DNA from: Microcella sp051860105
GTDB lineage: Bacteria > Actinomycetota > Actinomycetes > Actinomycetales > Microbacteriaceae
Assembly (NCBI RefSeq): GCF_051860105.1
Contig: NZ_JBHYEO010000002.1
Span: 1-64,000 of the forward strand
Length of the DNA: 64,000 nucleotides
Reading direction: 5' to 3'
In this document: positions 1 through 8,949 of the stretch, piece by piece
Layout: the number at the start of each line of letters is the position of its first letter
Position numbering within the stretch: the stretch's first letter is position 1
Program-made: the position numbers and the translations under genes
Notes under the pieces: generated by a model
Told to the model about the DNA's origin: nothing
Seen by the model: only the letters and a program-made list of their open reading frames with translations
The model's database searches: none

Positions 1-1
1 C

Positions 2-1936
2 ATCCGGCGCTTCACGACCGGCGCGATGAGCATGGGCGCGATCAGCCCCGAGATGCACGAGACCCTCGCGATCGCGATGAACCGCATCGGGGGCCGCAGC
101 AACACGGGCGAGGGCGGCGAGAGCCCCGAGCGGCTGCTCGATCCGGAGAAGCGCAGTGCGATCAAGCAGGTGGCATCCGGCCGCTTCGGGGTCACCAGCC
201 TCTACCTGACGCACGCCGACGACATCCAGATCAAGATGGCGCAGGGGGCAAAACCCGGCGAAGGCGGCCAGCTGCCGGCGAACAAGGTCTACCCCTGGAT
301 CGCGCGCCTCCGTCACGGAACGGCGGGCGTCGGGCTCATCTCGCCTCCGCCCCATCACGACATCTACTCGATCGAAGACCTCAAGCAGCTCATCTTCGAC
401 CTCAAGCGCGCGAACCCCGGTGCGCGCGTGCACGTCAAGCTCGTGAGCCAATCGGGAATCGGCGCGGTCGCGGCTGGCGTCGCCAAGGCCAAGGCCGACG
501 TCGTCCTGATCTCGGGCCACGATGGTGGCACGGGAGCGAGCCCGCTCAACTCGCTCAAGCACGCGGGCACGCCGTGGGAGCTCGGGCTTGCGGAGGCGCA
601 GCAGACGCTCATGCTCAACAACATGCGCGGACGCGTCACGGTGCAGGCAGACGGTCAGATGAAGACCGGTCGCGACGTGATCATCGCGGCTCTTCTGGGC
701 GCGGAGGAGTACGGCTTCGCCACCGCTCCGATGGTGGTCTCCGGGTGCATCCTCATGCGGGTCTGCCACCTCGACACCTGCCCCGTCGGCGTCGCGACGC
801 AGAACCCCGAACTGCGCAAGCGCTTCACGGGAACCCCCGAGTTCGTCATCACCTTCATGGAGTTCCTCGCGCAGGAGGTGCGGGAGTACCTCGCCGAGCT
901 GGGGTTCCGGTCGCTCGAGGAGGCGATCGGCCGTGCCGACCTGCTCGATGTCGATCGCGCCGTGCGCCATTGGAAGGCCGACGGTCTCGATCTCGCGCCC
1001 ATCCTGCACGGCCCGTCCTTTGCGGAGGACGCACCGCGGACGAAGAACGAGGAGCAGGATCACGAGCTCGACGAGCACTTCGACAACGAGCTCATCCGGC
1101 TCAGCGCCGACGCCCTGCAGCACGGATCGCCGGTGCGCATCGACCTGCCCATCCGCAACACCGAGCGCGCGGTCGGCACGATGCTCGGCCACCAGGTCAC
1201 CACGAGGCATGGTGAGCACGGTCTCGCACCTGACACGATCGACGTGACGCTCACGGGCTCCGCCGGTCAGAGCCTCGGTGCCTTCATGCCGCGCGGCATC
1301 ACGCTCCGACTGTATGGCGACAGCAACGACTACGTCGGCAAGGGGCTCTCGGGCGGGCGGGTGATCGTGCGGCCCAGTCGCGACGCCGTGTTCCCCGCCG
1401 AGCGGAACGTGATCGCGGGCAACGTCATCGGCTACGGAGCCACGAGCGGCGAGATGTTCATCCGCGGGATCGTCGGCGAGCGATTCCTCGTGCGCAACTC
1501 CGGCGCGACCGCGGTCGTGGAGGGCGTGGGCGACCACGCGCTCGAGTACATGACCGGGGGGACGGCGATGATCCTCGGTGCCACGGGTCGCAACCTCGGC
1601 GCCGGCATGTCGGGGGGCACCGCCTACGTGTACGACCTGCGTCGCGAGCGGGTGAACAGCGATGCGATCGCCACGGGCGAGCTCGTGCTGTCGGCCCTCG
1701 ACGCCGACGACCGCGTGCTCGTCACCGACCTGCTGCGGCGTCATCACGATGAGACGGAGTCGGCTCTCGCTGCGCGCCTGCTCGCCGATGGCGATGCCGC
1801 TCTCGATCGCTTCGTCAAGGTTCTGCCGCGTGACTTCGCGGCCGTGCTGGCGACGCGTCAGACCGCGCTCGACGAAGGCCTCGACCCCGACGGCGACGTC
1901 GTGTGGGGCCGCATCCTGGAGGTGACCGGTGGCTGA
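2..1936 (+). CDS. gltB: Glutamate synthase large subunit, 3' part (5' end outside window)
   Basis: This is the C-terminal 644 residues of the large subunit of NADPH-dependent glutamate synthase (GOGAT), which makes two glutamates from glutamine and 2-oxoglutarate. The frame is open to the left window edge, so the glutaminase domain lies outside. Visible are the FMN-binding barrel (SGHDGGTGASP), the 3Fe-4S cysteine cluster in GCILMRVCHLDTCPVGVATQ, and the C-terminal glycine-rich beta-helix (repeated GG/GYGATSGEMF-type turns). The stop codon overlaps the gltD start by 8 bases, which points to translational coupling and a gltBD operon. Assignment is by clear family sequence. Confidence 0.97.
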   Translation: MRRFTTGAMSMGAISPEMHETLAIAMNRIGGRSNTGEGGESPERLLDPEKRSAIKQVASGRFGVTSLYLTHADDIQIKMAQGAKPGEGGQLPANKVYPWIARLRHGTAGVGLISPPPHHDIYSIEDLKQLIFDLKRANPGARVHVKLVSQSGIGAVAAGVAKAKADVVLISGHDGGTGASPLNSLKHAGTPWELGLAEAQQTLMLNNMRGRVTVQADGQMKTGRDVIIAALLGAEEYGFATAPMVVSGCILMRVCHLDTCPVGVATQNPELRKRFTGTPEFVITFMEFLAQEVREYLAELGFRSLEEAIGRADLLDVDRAVRHWKADGLDLAPILHGPSFAEDAPRTKNEEQDHELDEHFDNELIRLSADALQHGSPVRIDLPIRNTERAVGTMLGHQVTTRHGEHGLAPDTIDVTLTGSAGQSLGAFMPRGITLRLYGDSNDYVGKGLSGGRVIVRPSRDAVFPAERNVIAGNVIGYGATSGEMFIRGIVGERFLVRNSGATAVVEGVGDHALEYMTGGTAMILGATGRNLGAGMSGGTAYVYDLRRERVNSDAIATGELVLSALDADDRVLVTDLLRRHHDETESALAARLLADGDAALDRFVKVLPRDFAAVLATRQTALDEGLDPDGDVVWGRILEVTGG

Positions 1937-3386
1937 TCCCCGCGGCTTCATCAACGTTCCCGAGCGCGAGCTGCCGCCGCGGCGGCCCGTTCCCCTGCGG
2001 CTCATGGACTGGAAAGAGGTCTACGAGCAGGGCGACCCCGGTGTGCTCCGCCGGCAGGCCGGCCGCTGCATGGACTGCGGGATCCCGTTCTGCCACCAGG
2101 GTTGCCCGCTCGGCAACCTGATCCCCGAGTGGAACGACCTCACCTGGCGCGGCGAAGGCCGGCAGGCCATCGAACGGCTGCACGCCACGAACAACTTCCC
2201 CGAGTTCACGGGCAAGCTCTGCCCGGCCCCGTGCGAGTCGTCGTGCGTGCTCGCCATCAACCAGCCGGCCGTGACGATCAAGCAGGTCGAGGCCTCGATC
2301 ATCGAGCAGGCGTGGAACAACGGCTGGGTGCAGCCCGTGCCGCCGGAGCGGCTCACGGGCAAGACGGTCGCCGTCGTCGGCTCCGGCCCGGCCGGCCTCG
2401 CCGCAGCTCAGCAATTGACGCGGGTCGGGCACACCGTAGCCGTGTTCGAGAAGGACGACCGCATCGGCGGCCTGCTGCGGTACGGCATCCCCGATTTCAA
2501 GATGGAGAAGCGGCATCTGGATGCCCGCCTCACGCAGATGCAGGCGGAGGGCACGCGGTTCCGCGCCGGCGTCGAGATCGGCGTCGACATCACCTGGGAC
2601 GAGCTACGGACGCGCTACGACGCGGTCGTGATCGCCACGGGTGCTCCGGAACCGCGCGACCTCGCGATCCCGGGGCGCGACGCCCTGGGCATCCACTTCG
2701 CCATGGAGTACTTGACGCAGTCGAACCGCGTGCAGGCGGGCGATCAGGTCGCTGACCAGATCACGGCAGAGGGCAAGCACGTCGTCGTGCTCGGCGGAGG
2801 GGACACCGGTGCCGACTGCATCGGCACGGCTCACCGCCAGGGCGCCGTGAGCGTCACCAACCTCGCGATCGGCAAGCAGCCGCCGCACGAGCGGCCCGAG
2901 TCGCAGCCCTGGCCGCTGCAGCCCACCCTCTTCGAGGTGCAGAGCGCCCATGAGGAGGGTGGCGACCGCATGTACCTCGCTTCGACGGTCGAGTTCTTGA
3001 CCACCGATGCCGGCGAGGTGCGGGCGCTGCGCGTGGCCGAGACCGAGTACCTCGACGGGCGCCGGGTTCCCAAGGCCGGTACCGAGCGCGAGATCCCCGC
3101 CGATCTGGTTCTGCTCGCCCTCGGGTTCACGGGGGCCGCGCGCGGCACGCTCAACGACCAGCTCGGGCTGCCGTTCGAGACCAGCGGCGCGATCACCCGC
3201 CAGGCCGACTACACGACCGGTGAGGCCGGTGTGTTCGTGGCCGGCGACGCTGGTCGTGGAGCCTCGCTCATCGTCTGGGCGATCGCCGAGGGCCGAGCGG
3301 TCGCCGCGGCGGTCGACACCTACCTCCAGGGCGAGAGCGACCTGCCCGCGCCTGTGCGCGCGACCGACCGCCCGCTCACCGTCTGA
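1929..3386 (+). CDS. gltD: Glutamate synthase small subunit
   Basis: This 485-residue protein is the small subunit of glutamate synthase and feeds NADPH electrons to GltB. An N-terminal double cysteine region (CMDCGIPFCHQGCPLGN, then CPAPCESSC) carries the 4Fe-4S clusters. A FAD-binding Rossmann motif (VVGSGPAGLAAA) lies near residue 147 and an NADPH motif (VLGGGDTGADC) in the middle. The C-terminal FAD segment ends with GVFVAGDAGRG. The start is the GTG overlapping the gltB end, and the length is normal for the family. It is the second gene of gltBD. No terminator is obvious before the pyk leader. Confidence 0.97.
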   Translation: MADPRGFINVPERELPPRRPVPLRLMDWKEVYEQGDPGVLRRQAGRCMDCGIPFCHQGCPLGNLIPEWNDLTWRGEGRQAIERLHATNNFPEFTGKLCPAPCESSCVLAINQPAVTIKQVEASIIEQAWNNGWVQPVPPERLTGKTVAVVGSGPAGLAAAQQLTRVGHTVAVFEKDDRIGGLLRYGIPDFKMEKRHLDARLTQMQAEGTRFRAGVEIGVDITWDELRTRYDAVVIATGAPEPRDLAIPGRDALGIHFAMEYLTQSNRVQAGDQVADQITAEGKHVVVLGGGDTGADCIGTAHRQGAVSVTNLAIGKQPPHERPESQPWPLQPTLFEVQSAHEEGGDRMYLASTVEFLTTDAGEVRALRVAETEYLDGRRVPKAGTEREIPADLVLLALGFTGAARGTLNDQLGLPFETSGAITRQADYTTGEAGVFVAGDAGRGASLIVWAIAEGRAVAAAVDTYLQGESDLPAPVRATDRPLTV

Positions 3387-3387
3387 G

Positions 3388-3399
3388 CGCGTCGACGCG
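3388..3399. repeat. 12-bp perfect palindrome in gltD-pyk gap
   Basis: CGCGTCGACGCG lies two bases after the gltD stop. It could be a regulator-binding site for pyk or chance in GC-rich DNA. Nothing else in the window repeats it. Confidence 0.3.
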
Positions 3400-3409
3400 T
3401 CGAGACCTG

Positions 3410-3439
3410 CACCACCTCTACCACCACCACCACCACCCC
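3410..3439 (+). promoter_or_regulatory. CCA-rich leader of pyk
   Basis: A run of CCA triplets with one CTCTA interruption sits just before the pyk Shine-Dalgarno (GAAGGAC at 3444-3450). Positions 3410-3429 are identical base for base to 23899-23918 in the gapA leader. A CCA run of this kind should be nearly unstructured RNA. Its function is unknown. Confidence 0.6.
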
Positions 3440-3453
3440 ATCTGAAGGACACC

Positions 3454-4911
3454 ATGAGACGCGCAAAGATCGTCGCCACCCTCGGCCCGGCGACCGCCAG
3501 CTATGAGAACATCCGGGCCATCATCGAGGCGGGCGTCAACGTCGCCCGGATGAACCTCAGCCACGGCACGTACGAGGTGCACGAGGAGGTCTACCGCAAC
3601 GTGCGGAAGGCCGCCGCCGACGCCGGCAGCGCCGTCGCCGTGCTCGTCGACCTGCAGGGCCCCAAGATCCGCCTCGGCAAGTTCGAGAACGGCCCGCATG
3701 AGCTCGCCGAAGGCGACATCTTCACGATCACGACCGAAGACATCCTCGGCACGAAAGAGATCTGCAGCACGACCTTCAAGGGCCTCCCCGCCGACGTCAA
3801 CCCGGGCGACTTCCTGCTCATCGACGACGGCAAGGTGAAGGTGCGTGTCATCGACACCGACGGCATCCGGGTCCGCACCGAGGTGGTCGTGGCCGGACCG
3901 GTCTCGAACAACAAGGGCATCAACCTGCCCGGCGTCGCCGTCAACGTTCCTGCCCTGTCGGAGAAGGACGAGGACGACCTGCGGTGGGGTCTGAAGCTCG
4001 GCGCCGACTACATCGCCCTGTCGTTCGTGCGCAACGCCTCCGACGTCAACCGGGTGCACCAGATCATGCGCGAGGAGGGACGCACCGTGCCGGTCATCGC
4101 GAAGATCGAGAAGCCCCAGGCGGTGGATGCCCTCGAGGAGATCATCGAGGCCTTCGACGGCATCATGGTGGCGCGCGGAGACCTCGGGGTCGAGCTGCCG
4201 CTCGAGGCCGTGCCGATCGTGCAGAAGCGCGCCGTCGAGCTGGCGCGCCGCATGGCCAAGCCAGTCATCGTCGCCACCCAGATGCTCGAGTCGATGATCA
4301 GCAACCCGATCCCGACGCGCGCCGAGACCTCCGACGTCGCCAACGCGGTGCTCGATGGCGCCGACGCGGTGATGCTGAGTGGTGAGACGAGCGTCGGAGA
4401 GTTCCCCGTGATCACCGTGTCGACCATGGCTCGCATCATCGCGTCGACCGAGGAGCACGGCCTCGAGCGCATCCCGCCGCTCGGAACGAAGCCGCGCACG
4501 CAGGGCGGGGCGATCACGCTCGCCGCCGCAGAGGTCGCCGACTTCGTCGAGGCCAAGTTCGTCTGCGTGTTCACCGAGTCGGGCGACTCGGCTCGGCGCA
4601 TGTCGCGCTTGCGGTTCCGCGTTCCCATGAAGGCCTTCACCCCCCTCGAGTCGATCCAGCGCCGCATGTCGCTCACTTGGGGCATCGAGACGTTCCTCGT
4701 CGACCGTGTCACGCACACCGACGCGATGTACCGCCAGGTGGACGAGGTGCTGCTGCGCGAGGGGCTCGCCGACGTGGGCGACAAGGTCGTGGTGATCTCC
4801 GGTTCGCCTCCCGGAATCTCGGGTTCGACGAACGACCTGCGCGTGCACGTCGTCGGCGACGCGATCAACGCGGCCGCCCCGGTCTGGGAGAGCGGCGAGC
4901 ACGCCGACTGA
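3454..4911 (+). CDS. pyk: Pyruvate kinase
   Basis: Pyruvate kinase converts phosphoenolpyruvate and ADP to pyruvate and ATP. The ATG at 3454 is chosen because the protein then begins MRRAKIVATLGPAT, the usual family N-terminus, with GAAGGAC 3 nt upstream; the open frame extends further left only as read-through of gltD DNA. The 485 residues include MNLSHGTYEVH, the K+/Mg2+ site region VDLQGPKIRLG, the B domain (about 70-165), the active-site segment IAKIEKPQAVD, the signature MVARGDLGVELP, and the C-terminal regulatory domain. It is followed by a strong terminator. The CCA-rich leader is shared with gapA. Confidence 0.98.
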   Translation: MRRAKIVATLGPATASYENIRAIIEAGVNVARMNLSHGTYEVHEEVYRNVRKAAADAGSAVAVLVDLQGPKIRLGKFENGPHELAEGDIFTITTEDILGTKEICSTTFKGLPADVNPGDFLLIDDGKVKVRVIDTDGIRVRTEVVVAGPVSNNKGINLPGVAVNVPALSEKDEDDLRWGLKLGADYIALSFVRNASDVNRVHQIMREEGRTVPVIAKIEKPQAVDALEEIIEAFDGIMVARGDLGVELPLEAVPIVQKRAVELARRMAKPVIVATQMLESMISNPIPTRAETSDVANAVLDGADAVMLSGETSVGEFPVITVSTMARIIASTEEHGLERIPPLGTKPRTQGGAITLAAAEVADFVEAKFVCVFTESGDSARRMSRLRFRVPMKAFTPLESIQRRMSLTWGIETFLVDRVTHTDAMYRQVDEVLLREGLADVGDKVVVISGSPPGISGSTNDLRVHVVGDAINAAAPVWESGEHAD

Positions 4912-4930
4912 GCGTTCGTCGCAACGACCG

Positions 4931-4970
4931 AGGGTCCGCATCCATCAGGATGCGGACCCTCGTCGTCTTT
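4931..4970 (+). terminator. Rho-independent terminator of pyk
   Basis: A perfect 13-bp inverted repeat (AGGGTCCGCATCC / GGATGCGGACCCT, loop ATCA) at 4931-4960 is followed by a T-rich stretch ending in TTT. It lies 19 nt after the pyk stop and may also stop transcription of the convergent tRNA gene. Confidence 0.9.
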
Positions 4971-4971
4971 G

Positions 4972-5054
4972 TACCGGCTGTGGGGCTCGAACCCACACGT
5001 CCTCTCGGACAACGCATTTTGAGTGCGCCGCGTCTACCATTCCGCCAAGCCGGC
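4972..5054 (-). tRNA. tRNA-Leu (anticodon CAA)
   Basis: Read on the minus strand, an 83-nt cloverleaf begins GCCGGCTTGGCGGAATGG. It has a 7-bp acceptor stem (GCCGGCT with AGCCGGT, one G-U pair), anticodon loop CTCAAAA giving anticodon CAA, a class II variable arm (TTGTCCGAGAGGAC region), and a T arm with GGTTCGAGCCCC. The discriminator is A, and no CCA is encoded. It decodes UUG leucine codons, which are rare in this high-GC DNA. Confidence 0.95.
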
Positions 5055-5090
5055 TCGGGTCGTCACGACCCTCGGGCCTCGACGATACCG

Positions 5091-5096
5091 TAGGCT
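5091..5096 (+). promoter_or_regulatory. -10 box of the ANTAR regulator (leaderless)
   Basis: TAGGCT lies 7 nt before the GTG start at 5104, so transcription would begin at or next to the start codon. Confidence 0.65.
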
Positions 5097-5103
5097 CTCT
5101 GGC

Positions 5104-5763
5104 GTGAGTGACCAGGATCAGACTGCATCAGCCCCCCGTCGCGTCGTCGTCGCCGAGGACGAGTCGCTCATTCGCATGGACATCGTCGAGATCCTGCGCG
5201 ACAACGGCTTCGACGTGGTGGGGGAGGCCGGCGATGGCGAGACCGCCGTCGCGCTCGCCACCGAGCTCCGCCCCGACCTCGTCATCATGGATATCCGCAT
5301 GCCGCAGCTCGACGGCATCGAGGCCGCCAAGCGGCTCAGCGAGAACCACATCGCTCCGGTCGTGCTGCTCACGGCCTTCAGCCAGAAAGAGCTCGTCGAG
5401 CAGGCGGTCGAGGCGGGAGCGCTCGCCTACGTCGTCAAGCCGTTCACGCCGAACGACCTGCTCCCGGCGATCGAGGTGGCGCTCAGCCGCTACCAGCAGA
5501 TCCTCACCCTCGAGGCGGAGGTCGCCGACCTCGTGGAGCGCTTCGAGACCCGCAAGCTCGTCGATCGGGCGAAAGGGCTGCTCAACGAGCGCATGGGGCT
5601 CACCGAGCCCGAGGCGTTCCGCTGGATCCAGAAGGCGTCGATGGACCGCCGCACCACCATGCAGGCCGTCGCGCAGGCCATCATCGACCAGCTGGGCGCC
5701 AAGAAGGATGCTCCGAAGAAGGCGGCCGCGCCCGCCGATGGCACGGCCGACGCGGGGGAGTAG
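5104..5763 (+). CDS. pdtaR: ANTAR-domain response regulator (PdtaR-like)
   Basis: This is a 219-residue two-component response regulator with a receiver domain (about 13-125; acidic pocket VAEDES, phospho-acceptor Asp63 in VIMDIRMP, conserved lysine in YVVKPF). A C-terminal ANTAR RNA-binding domain follows (about 135-190; KGLLNERMGLTEPEAFRWIQKASM). ANTAR proteins bind paired hairpins in nascent RNA to prevent termination; the mycobacterial relative PdtaR is controlled by the kinase PdtaS. No kinase gene is adjacent, so it is an orphan here. GTG 5104 is chosen because a TAGGCT -10 sits 7 nt upstream and the fold starts soon after. The last 25 residues are a low-complexity Ala/Lys tail. Confidence 0.92.
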   Translation: MSDQDQTASAPRRVVVAEDESLIRMDIVEILRDNGFDVVGEAGDGETAVALATELRPDLVIMDIRMPQLDGIEAAKRLSENHIAPVVLLTAFSQKELVEQAVEAGALAYVVKPFTPNDLLPAIEVALSRYQQILTLEAEVADLVERFETRKLVDRAKGLLNERMGLTEPEAFRWIQKASMDRRTTMQAVAQAIIDQLGAKKDAPKKAAAPADGTADAGE

Positions 5764-5783
5764 CCCCGCGCTGCGGCGCCGCG

Positions 5784-6215
5784 TCAGCGGTCGCGCAGGA
5801 TGTTCGTCATCCGCACGGTCGACAGCCGACGCCCGGCCTCGTCGGTCATGACGATCTCGTGCGTCGCGAGAGTGCGGCCGAGCACGAGCGCCGTGCAGGT
5901 TCCGGTCACGAGGCCCTCGGTAATCGACCGGCTGTGCGTGGCGTTGATCTCGATGCCGACCGCATAGCGACCCGGACCGGCGTGGATCGCCGAGGAAATC
6001 GAGCCGAGGCTCTCCCCGAGCACGACATGCGCGCCGCCGTGCAGCAGCCCGATCACCTGGGTGTTGCCCTCGACGGGCATCGTGGCGACCGAGCGCTCGG
6101 CCGACAGCTCGAGGAACTCGATGCCCATACGGCGGCACAGGGCGCCGCCACCGGTGCCGACGAGGCGCTCGACGAGCTCGGGGTCGAGGTCGAGGTCGGG
6201 GGGCAGGAGGGTCAT
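5784..6215 (-). CDS. Hotdog-fold thioesterase (PaaI/YdiI type)
   Basis: This 143-residue single-domain hotdog protein contains the HGG-type active-site segment (LLHGGAHVVLGESLGS) on the central helix and a beta-sheet ending TNILRD. Such enzymes hydrolyse acyl-CoA or aryl-CoA thioesters (PaaI, MenI/YdiI relatives); the substrate cannot be told from sequence. The start MTLLPPDL at 6215 is chosen because GAGGA lies about 7 nt upstream; an in-frame ATG 12 nt earlier has no Shine-Dalgarno. The gene is divergent from polA and convergent with the ANTAR regulator. Confidence 0.85.
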   Translation of the reverse strand: MTLLPPDLDLDPELVERLVGTGGGALCRRMGIEFLELSAERSVATMPVEGNTQVIGLLHGGAHVVLGESLGSISSAIHAGPGRYAVGIEINATHSRSITEGLVTGTCTALVLGRTLATHEIVMTDEAGRRLSTVRMTNILRDR

Positions 6216-6272
6216 CGGTATCCTCATCGGGGCCGGGCGGCAGGGGCCCGGGAGCGGGTCGGGGCGCCTCGC

Positions 6273-6278
6273 TAGGCT
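6273..6278 (+). promoter_or_regulatory. -10 box of polA (leaderless)
   Basis: TAGGCT lies 6 nt before the polA GTG at 6285. Confidence 0.65.
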
Positions 6279-6284
6279 GGCCCC

Positions 6285-8939
6285 GTGACGGACTCCGCAA
6301 AGCCTACCCTTCTGCTCGTCGACGGCCATTCGCTGGCCTTCCGGGCCTTCTACGCGCTGCCGATCGACAGCTTCGTCACGCGCGACGGCCAGCACACGAA
6401 CGCCATCCACGGCTTCCTGTCGATGTTCTTGAGCCTGCTGGCGAAAGAGAAGCCGACGCACGTGGCCGTCGCCTTCGACATCTCCCGCTACTCGTTCCGC
6501 ACGCGCGAGTACCCCGAGTACAAGGGCACGCGCGGCGAGACTCCTCCGGAGTTCGTGGGGCAGGTGCCGCTGCTGCAGGAGGCGCTCGCGGCGATGAGCA
6601 TCCCCACGATCACGAAAGAGGACTACGAGGCCGACGACATCCTCGCAACCCTCGCCACGCAAGGAGCCGCCGACGGGTTCCGCGTGCTCGTCGTCTCGGG
6701 CGATCGCGACACGATCCAGCTCGTCACCGACGACGTCACCCTGCTGTACCCGAACGCGCGCGGCGTCTCCGAGCTGAAGCGCTACGACCCCGACGCGGTG
6801 CGCGAGCGCTACGGCATCAACCCCGAGCAGTACCCCGAGATCGCCGCCCTCGTGGGCGAGACGAGCGACAACCTCCCGGGTGTCGACAAGGTGGGCGAGA
6901 AGACCGCCGTGAAGTGGATCACCCAGTACGGATCGCTTGAGGGCATCTTCGAGCACATCGACGAGATCGGGGGAGTGGTCGGCGCGAACCTGCGCGAGCA
7001 GCGCGACCGCGCCGAGCGCAATCGCCGCCTCAACCGTCTCGTGACCGACCTCGACCTGCCCGTCACGGCCCACGATCTCGACCGGCGTCCGATGGATGTC
7101 GCCGCCGTCAAGCACGTCTTCGAACGGTTGCAGTTCCGCACGCTCACCGAGCGCGTGCTGAAGATCGCCGAGGCCGAGGGCGCCGACATGGGAACGCCCG
7201 AGCAGGCCGCCCCGCGCACCGATCTGCCCGTCGTGCGCGTCCTCGTCGACGAGGAGCTCGCGAACTGGATCACCGCGACCGCCGGAGCCGAGGTCGCCGT
7301 CATCGTGGATGCTCCCCAGGGCGAGCTCGCGGCCTTCGGGCTGGCCACGGCGACGGAGTCGGTGCAGGTCAACTGGGCCGCGCATCGTCCCGACTACGCC
7401 GCGCTCGAGGCCTGGCTGTCGAGCGACGCCCCCAAGCTGCTCGCCGACGCCAAGACGGCCTCGAGCGTGCTCGCCGCTCTCGACATCCCGCTCGCCGGGG
7501 TCGTCTGGGATTCCCGTCTGGCCGCCTGGCTCGAGCGCCCGGGTGCGAAGTCGTACGACCTCGCCGACCTCGTTCACGACGCGCTCGGCGAGGCGATGCC
7601 GCAGGCCGACCCGAATCAGCTCGTGCCGGACACCGAGAGCATCAGTCCCGCGACGGTCGCCTGGTTCCTGCACCGCCTCGTCGCCGAGCAGCGGGAGTCC
7701 TTGCCCGAGACGAGCGAGCGGGTGCTGGCCGAGATCGACCTGCCGAGCGCGCCCGTGCTCGCGCTCATGCAGCGCACGGGCATCGCGGTCGATCGCGCTG
7801 CGCTCGACGCGCTCAACACCGAGCTCGGCGACACGACGGCGCAGCTCGCGCAGCAGGCCTTCGCCGAGATCGGTCGCGAGGTCAACCTGGGGTCGCCCAA
7901 GCAGCTGCAGGAGGTGCTGTTCGACGAGCTCGGCATGCCGAAGACGCGCGCGACGAAGACGGGCTACTCGACCGACGCCGCAGCGCTGGCCGATCTGCAG
8001 GAGGCGCATCCGCACCCGTTCCTCGGTCTGCTGCTGCAGCATCGCGACGCCACGAAGCTGCGGCAGATCGTCGAGACCCTCACGACCGCGATCGGGTCCG
8101 ACGGGCGCATCCACACGACCTACGATCAGACCGGCACGTCGACGGGCCGCATCTCCTCGACCGACCCGAACCTGCAGAACATCCCCGTTCGCACCGAGGT
8201 GGGCCACCGCATCCGCGCCGCTTTCACGGCGGGCGAAGGCTTCGAGAGCCTGCTGACGGCCGACTACTCGCAGATCGAGATGCGCATCATGGCGCACCTC
8301 TCGGGCGACGAGGGGCTCATCGAGGCGTTCCGGTCGGGGGAGGACCTGCACCGGTTCGTCGGCGCGCGCATCTTCGGTGTCGCCCCGGCCGAGGTGACGA
8401 GTGACATGCGCACGAAGGTCAAGGCCATGAGCTACGGGCTCGCGTACGGGCTCAGCGCCTTCGGCCTGAGCAAGCAGCTGCGGATCGACACCGCCGAGGC
8501 GAAGCAGCTCATGGCCGACTACTTCGCGCGGTTCGGTGCCGTGCGCGACTACCTGCGCAGCGTCGTCGAGCAGGCGCGCGCCGACGGTTACACCGAGACG
8601 ATCTTCGGCCGCCGTCGCCCGTTCCCCGACCTGAAGAGCCCCAACCGGGTGTTGCGCGAGAACGCCGAGCGCCAGGCCCTCAACGCCCCCATCCAGGGCT
8701 CCGCGGCCGACATCATGAAGATCGCGATGAACGGCGTCGCCGCCGACATGGCGCGGGATGCCCTCCGGTCGCGCATGCTGCTGCAAGTGCACGACGAGCT
8801 CGTGTTCGAGGTCGCTCCTGGCGAGCGCGAGGCCCTCGAGTCGATCGTGCGCGCGCGCATGGGCTCGGCGGCCGACCTCGCCGTACCGCTCGACGTGCAG
8901 GTCGGCGTGGGCCGCGACTGGAACGAGGCGGCGCACTAG
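6285..8939 (+). CDS. polA: DNA polymerase I
   Basis: This 884-residue enzyme fills gaps in excision repair and removes RNA primers. An N-terminal 5'-3' exonuclease/FEN domain (about 1-290; LLVDGHSLAFRAFY, EADDILAT, GETSDNLPGV) is followed by a degenerate 3'-5' exonuclease-like domain (about 310-500). The family-A polymerase domain shows motif A LLTADYSQIEMR, motif B around TKVKAMSYGLAYG, and motif C QVHDELVFEV. The usual DxE proofreading residues are not visible in the middle domain, as is common in actinobacterial Pol I, so proofreading is probably absent (inference). The start is a leaderless GTG. Its TAG stop forms the first three bases of the next gene's -10. Confidence 0.97.
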   Translation: MTDSAKPTLLLVDGHSLAFRAFYALPIDSFVTRDGQHTNAIHGFLSMFLSLLAKEKPTHVAVAFDISRYSFRTREYPEYKGTRGETPPEFVGQVPLLQEALAAMSIPTITKEDYEADDILATLATQGAADGFRVLVVSGDRDTIQLVTDDVTLLYPNARGVSELKRYDPDAVRERYGINPEQYPEIAALVGETSDNLPGVDKVGEKTAVKWITQYGSLEGIFEHIDEIGGVVGANLREQRDRAERNRRLNRLVTDLDLPVTAHDLDRRPMDVAAVKHVFERLQFRTLTERVLKIAEAEGADMGTPEQAAPRTDLPVVRVLVDEELANWITATAGAEVAVIVDAPQGELAAFGLATATESVQVNWAAHRPDYAALEAWLSSDAPKLLADAKTASSVLAALDIPLAGVVWDSRLAAWLERPGAKSYDLADLVHDALGEAMPQADPNQLVPDTESISPATVAWFLHRLVAEQRESLPETSERVLAEIDLPSAPVLALMQRTGIAVDRAALDALNTELGDTTAQLAQQAFAEIGREVNLGSPKQLQEVLFDELGMPKTRATKTGYSTDAAALADLQEAHPHPFLGLLLQHRDATKLRQIVETLTTAIGSDGRIHTTYDQTGTSTGRISSTDPNLQNIPVRTEVGHRIRAAFTAGEGFESLLTADYSQIEMRIMAHLSGDEGLIEAFRSGEDLHRFVGARIFGVAPAEVTSDMRTKVKAMSYGLAYGLSAFGLSKQLRIDTAEAKQLMADYFARFGAVRDYLRSVVEQARADGYTETIFGRRRPFPDLKSPNRVLRENAERQALNAPIQGSAADIMKIAMNGVAADMARDALRSRMLLQVHDELVFEVAPGEREALESIVRARMGSAADLAVPLDVQVGVGRDWNEAAH

Positions 8940-8942
8940 GCT
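8937..8942 (+). promoter_or_regulatory. -10 box of the DUF885 gene, fused with polA stop
   Basis: TAGGCT begins with the polA TAG stop and lies 7 nt before the ATG at 8950. Confidence 0.65.
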
Positions 8943-8949
8943 CGAGCGC

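Noticed and set aside
3418..4941. A 507-codon minus-strand open frame opposite pyk
   Set aside because: Antisense shadow rich in His/Asp/Val. Its tryptophan run is just the complement of the CCA repeat in the pyk leader.
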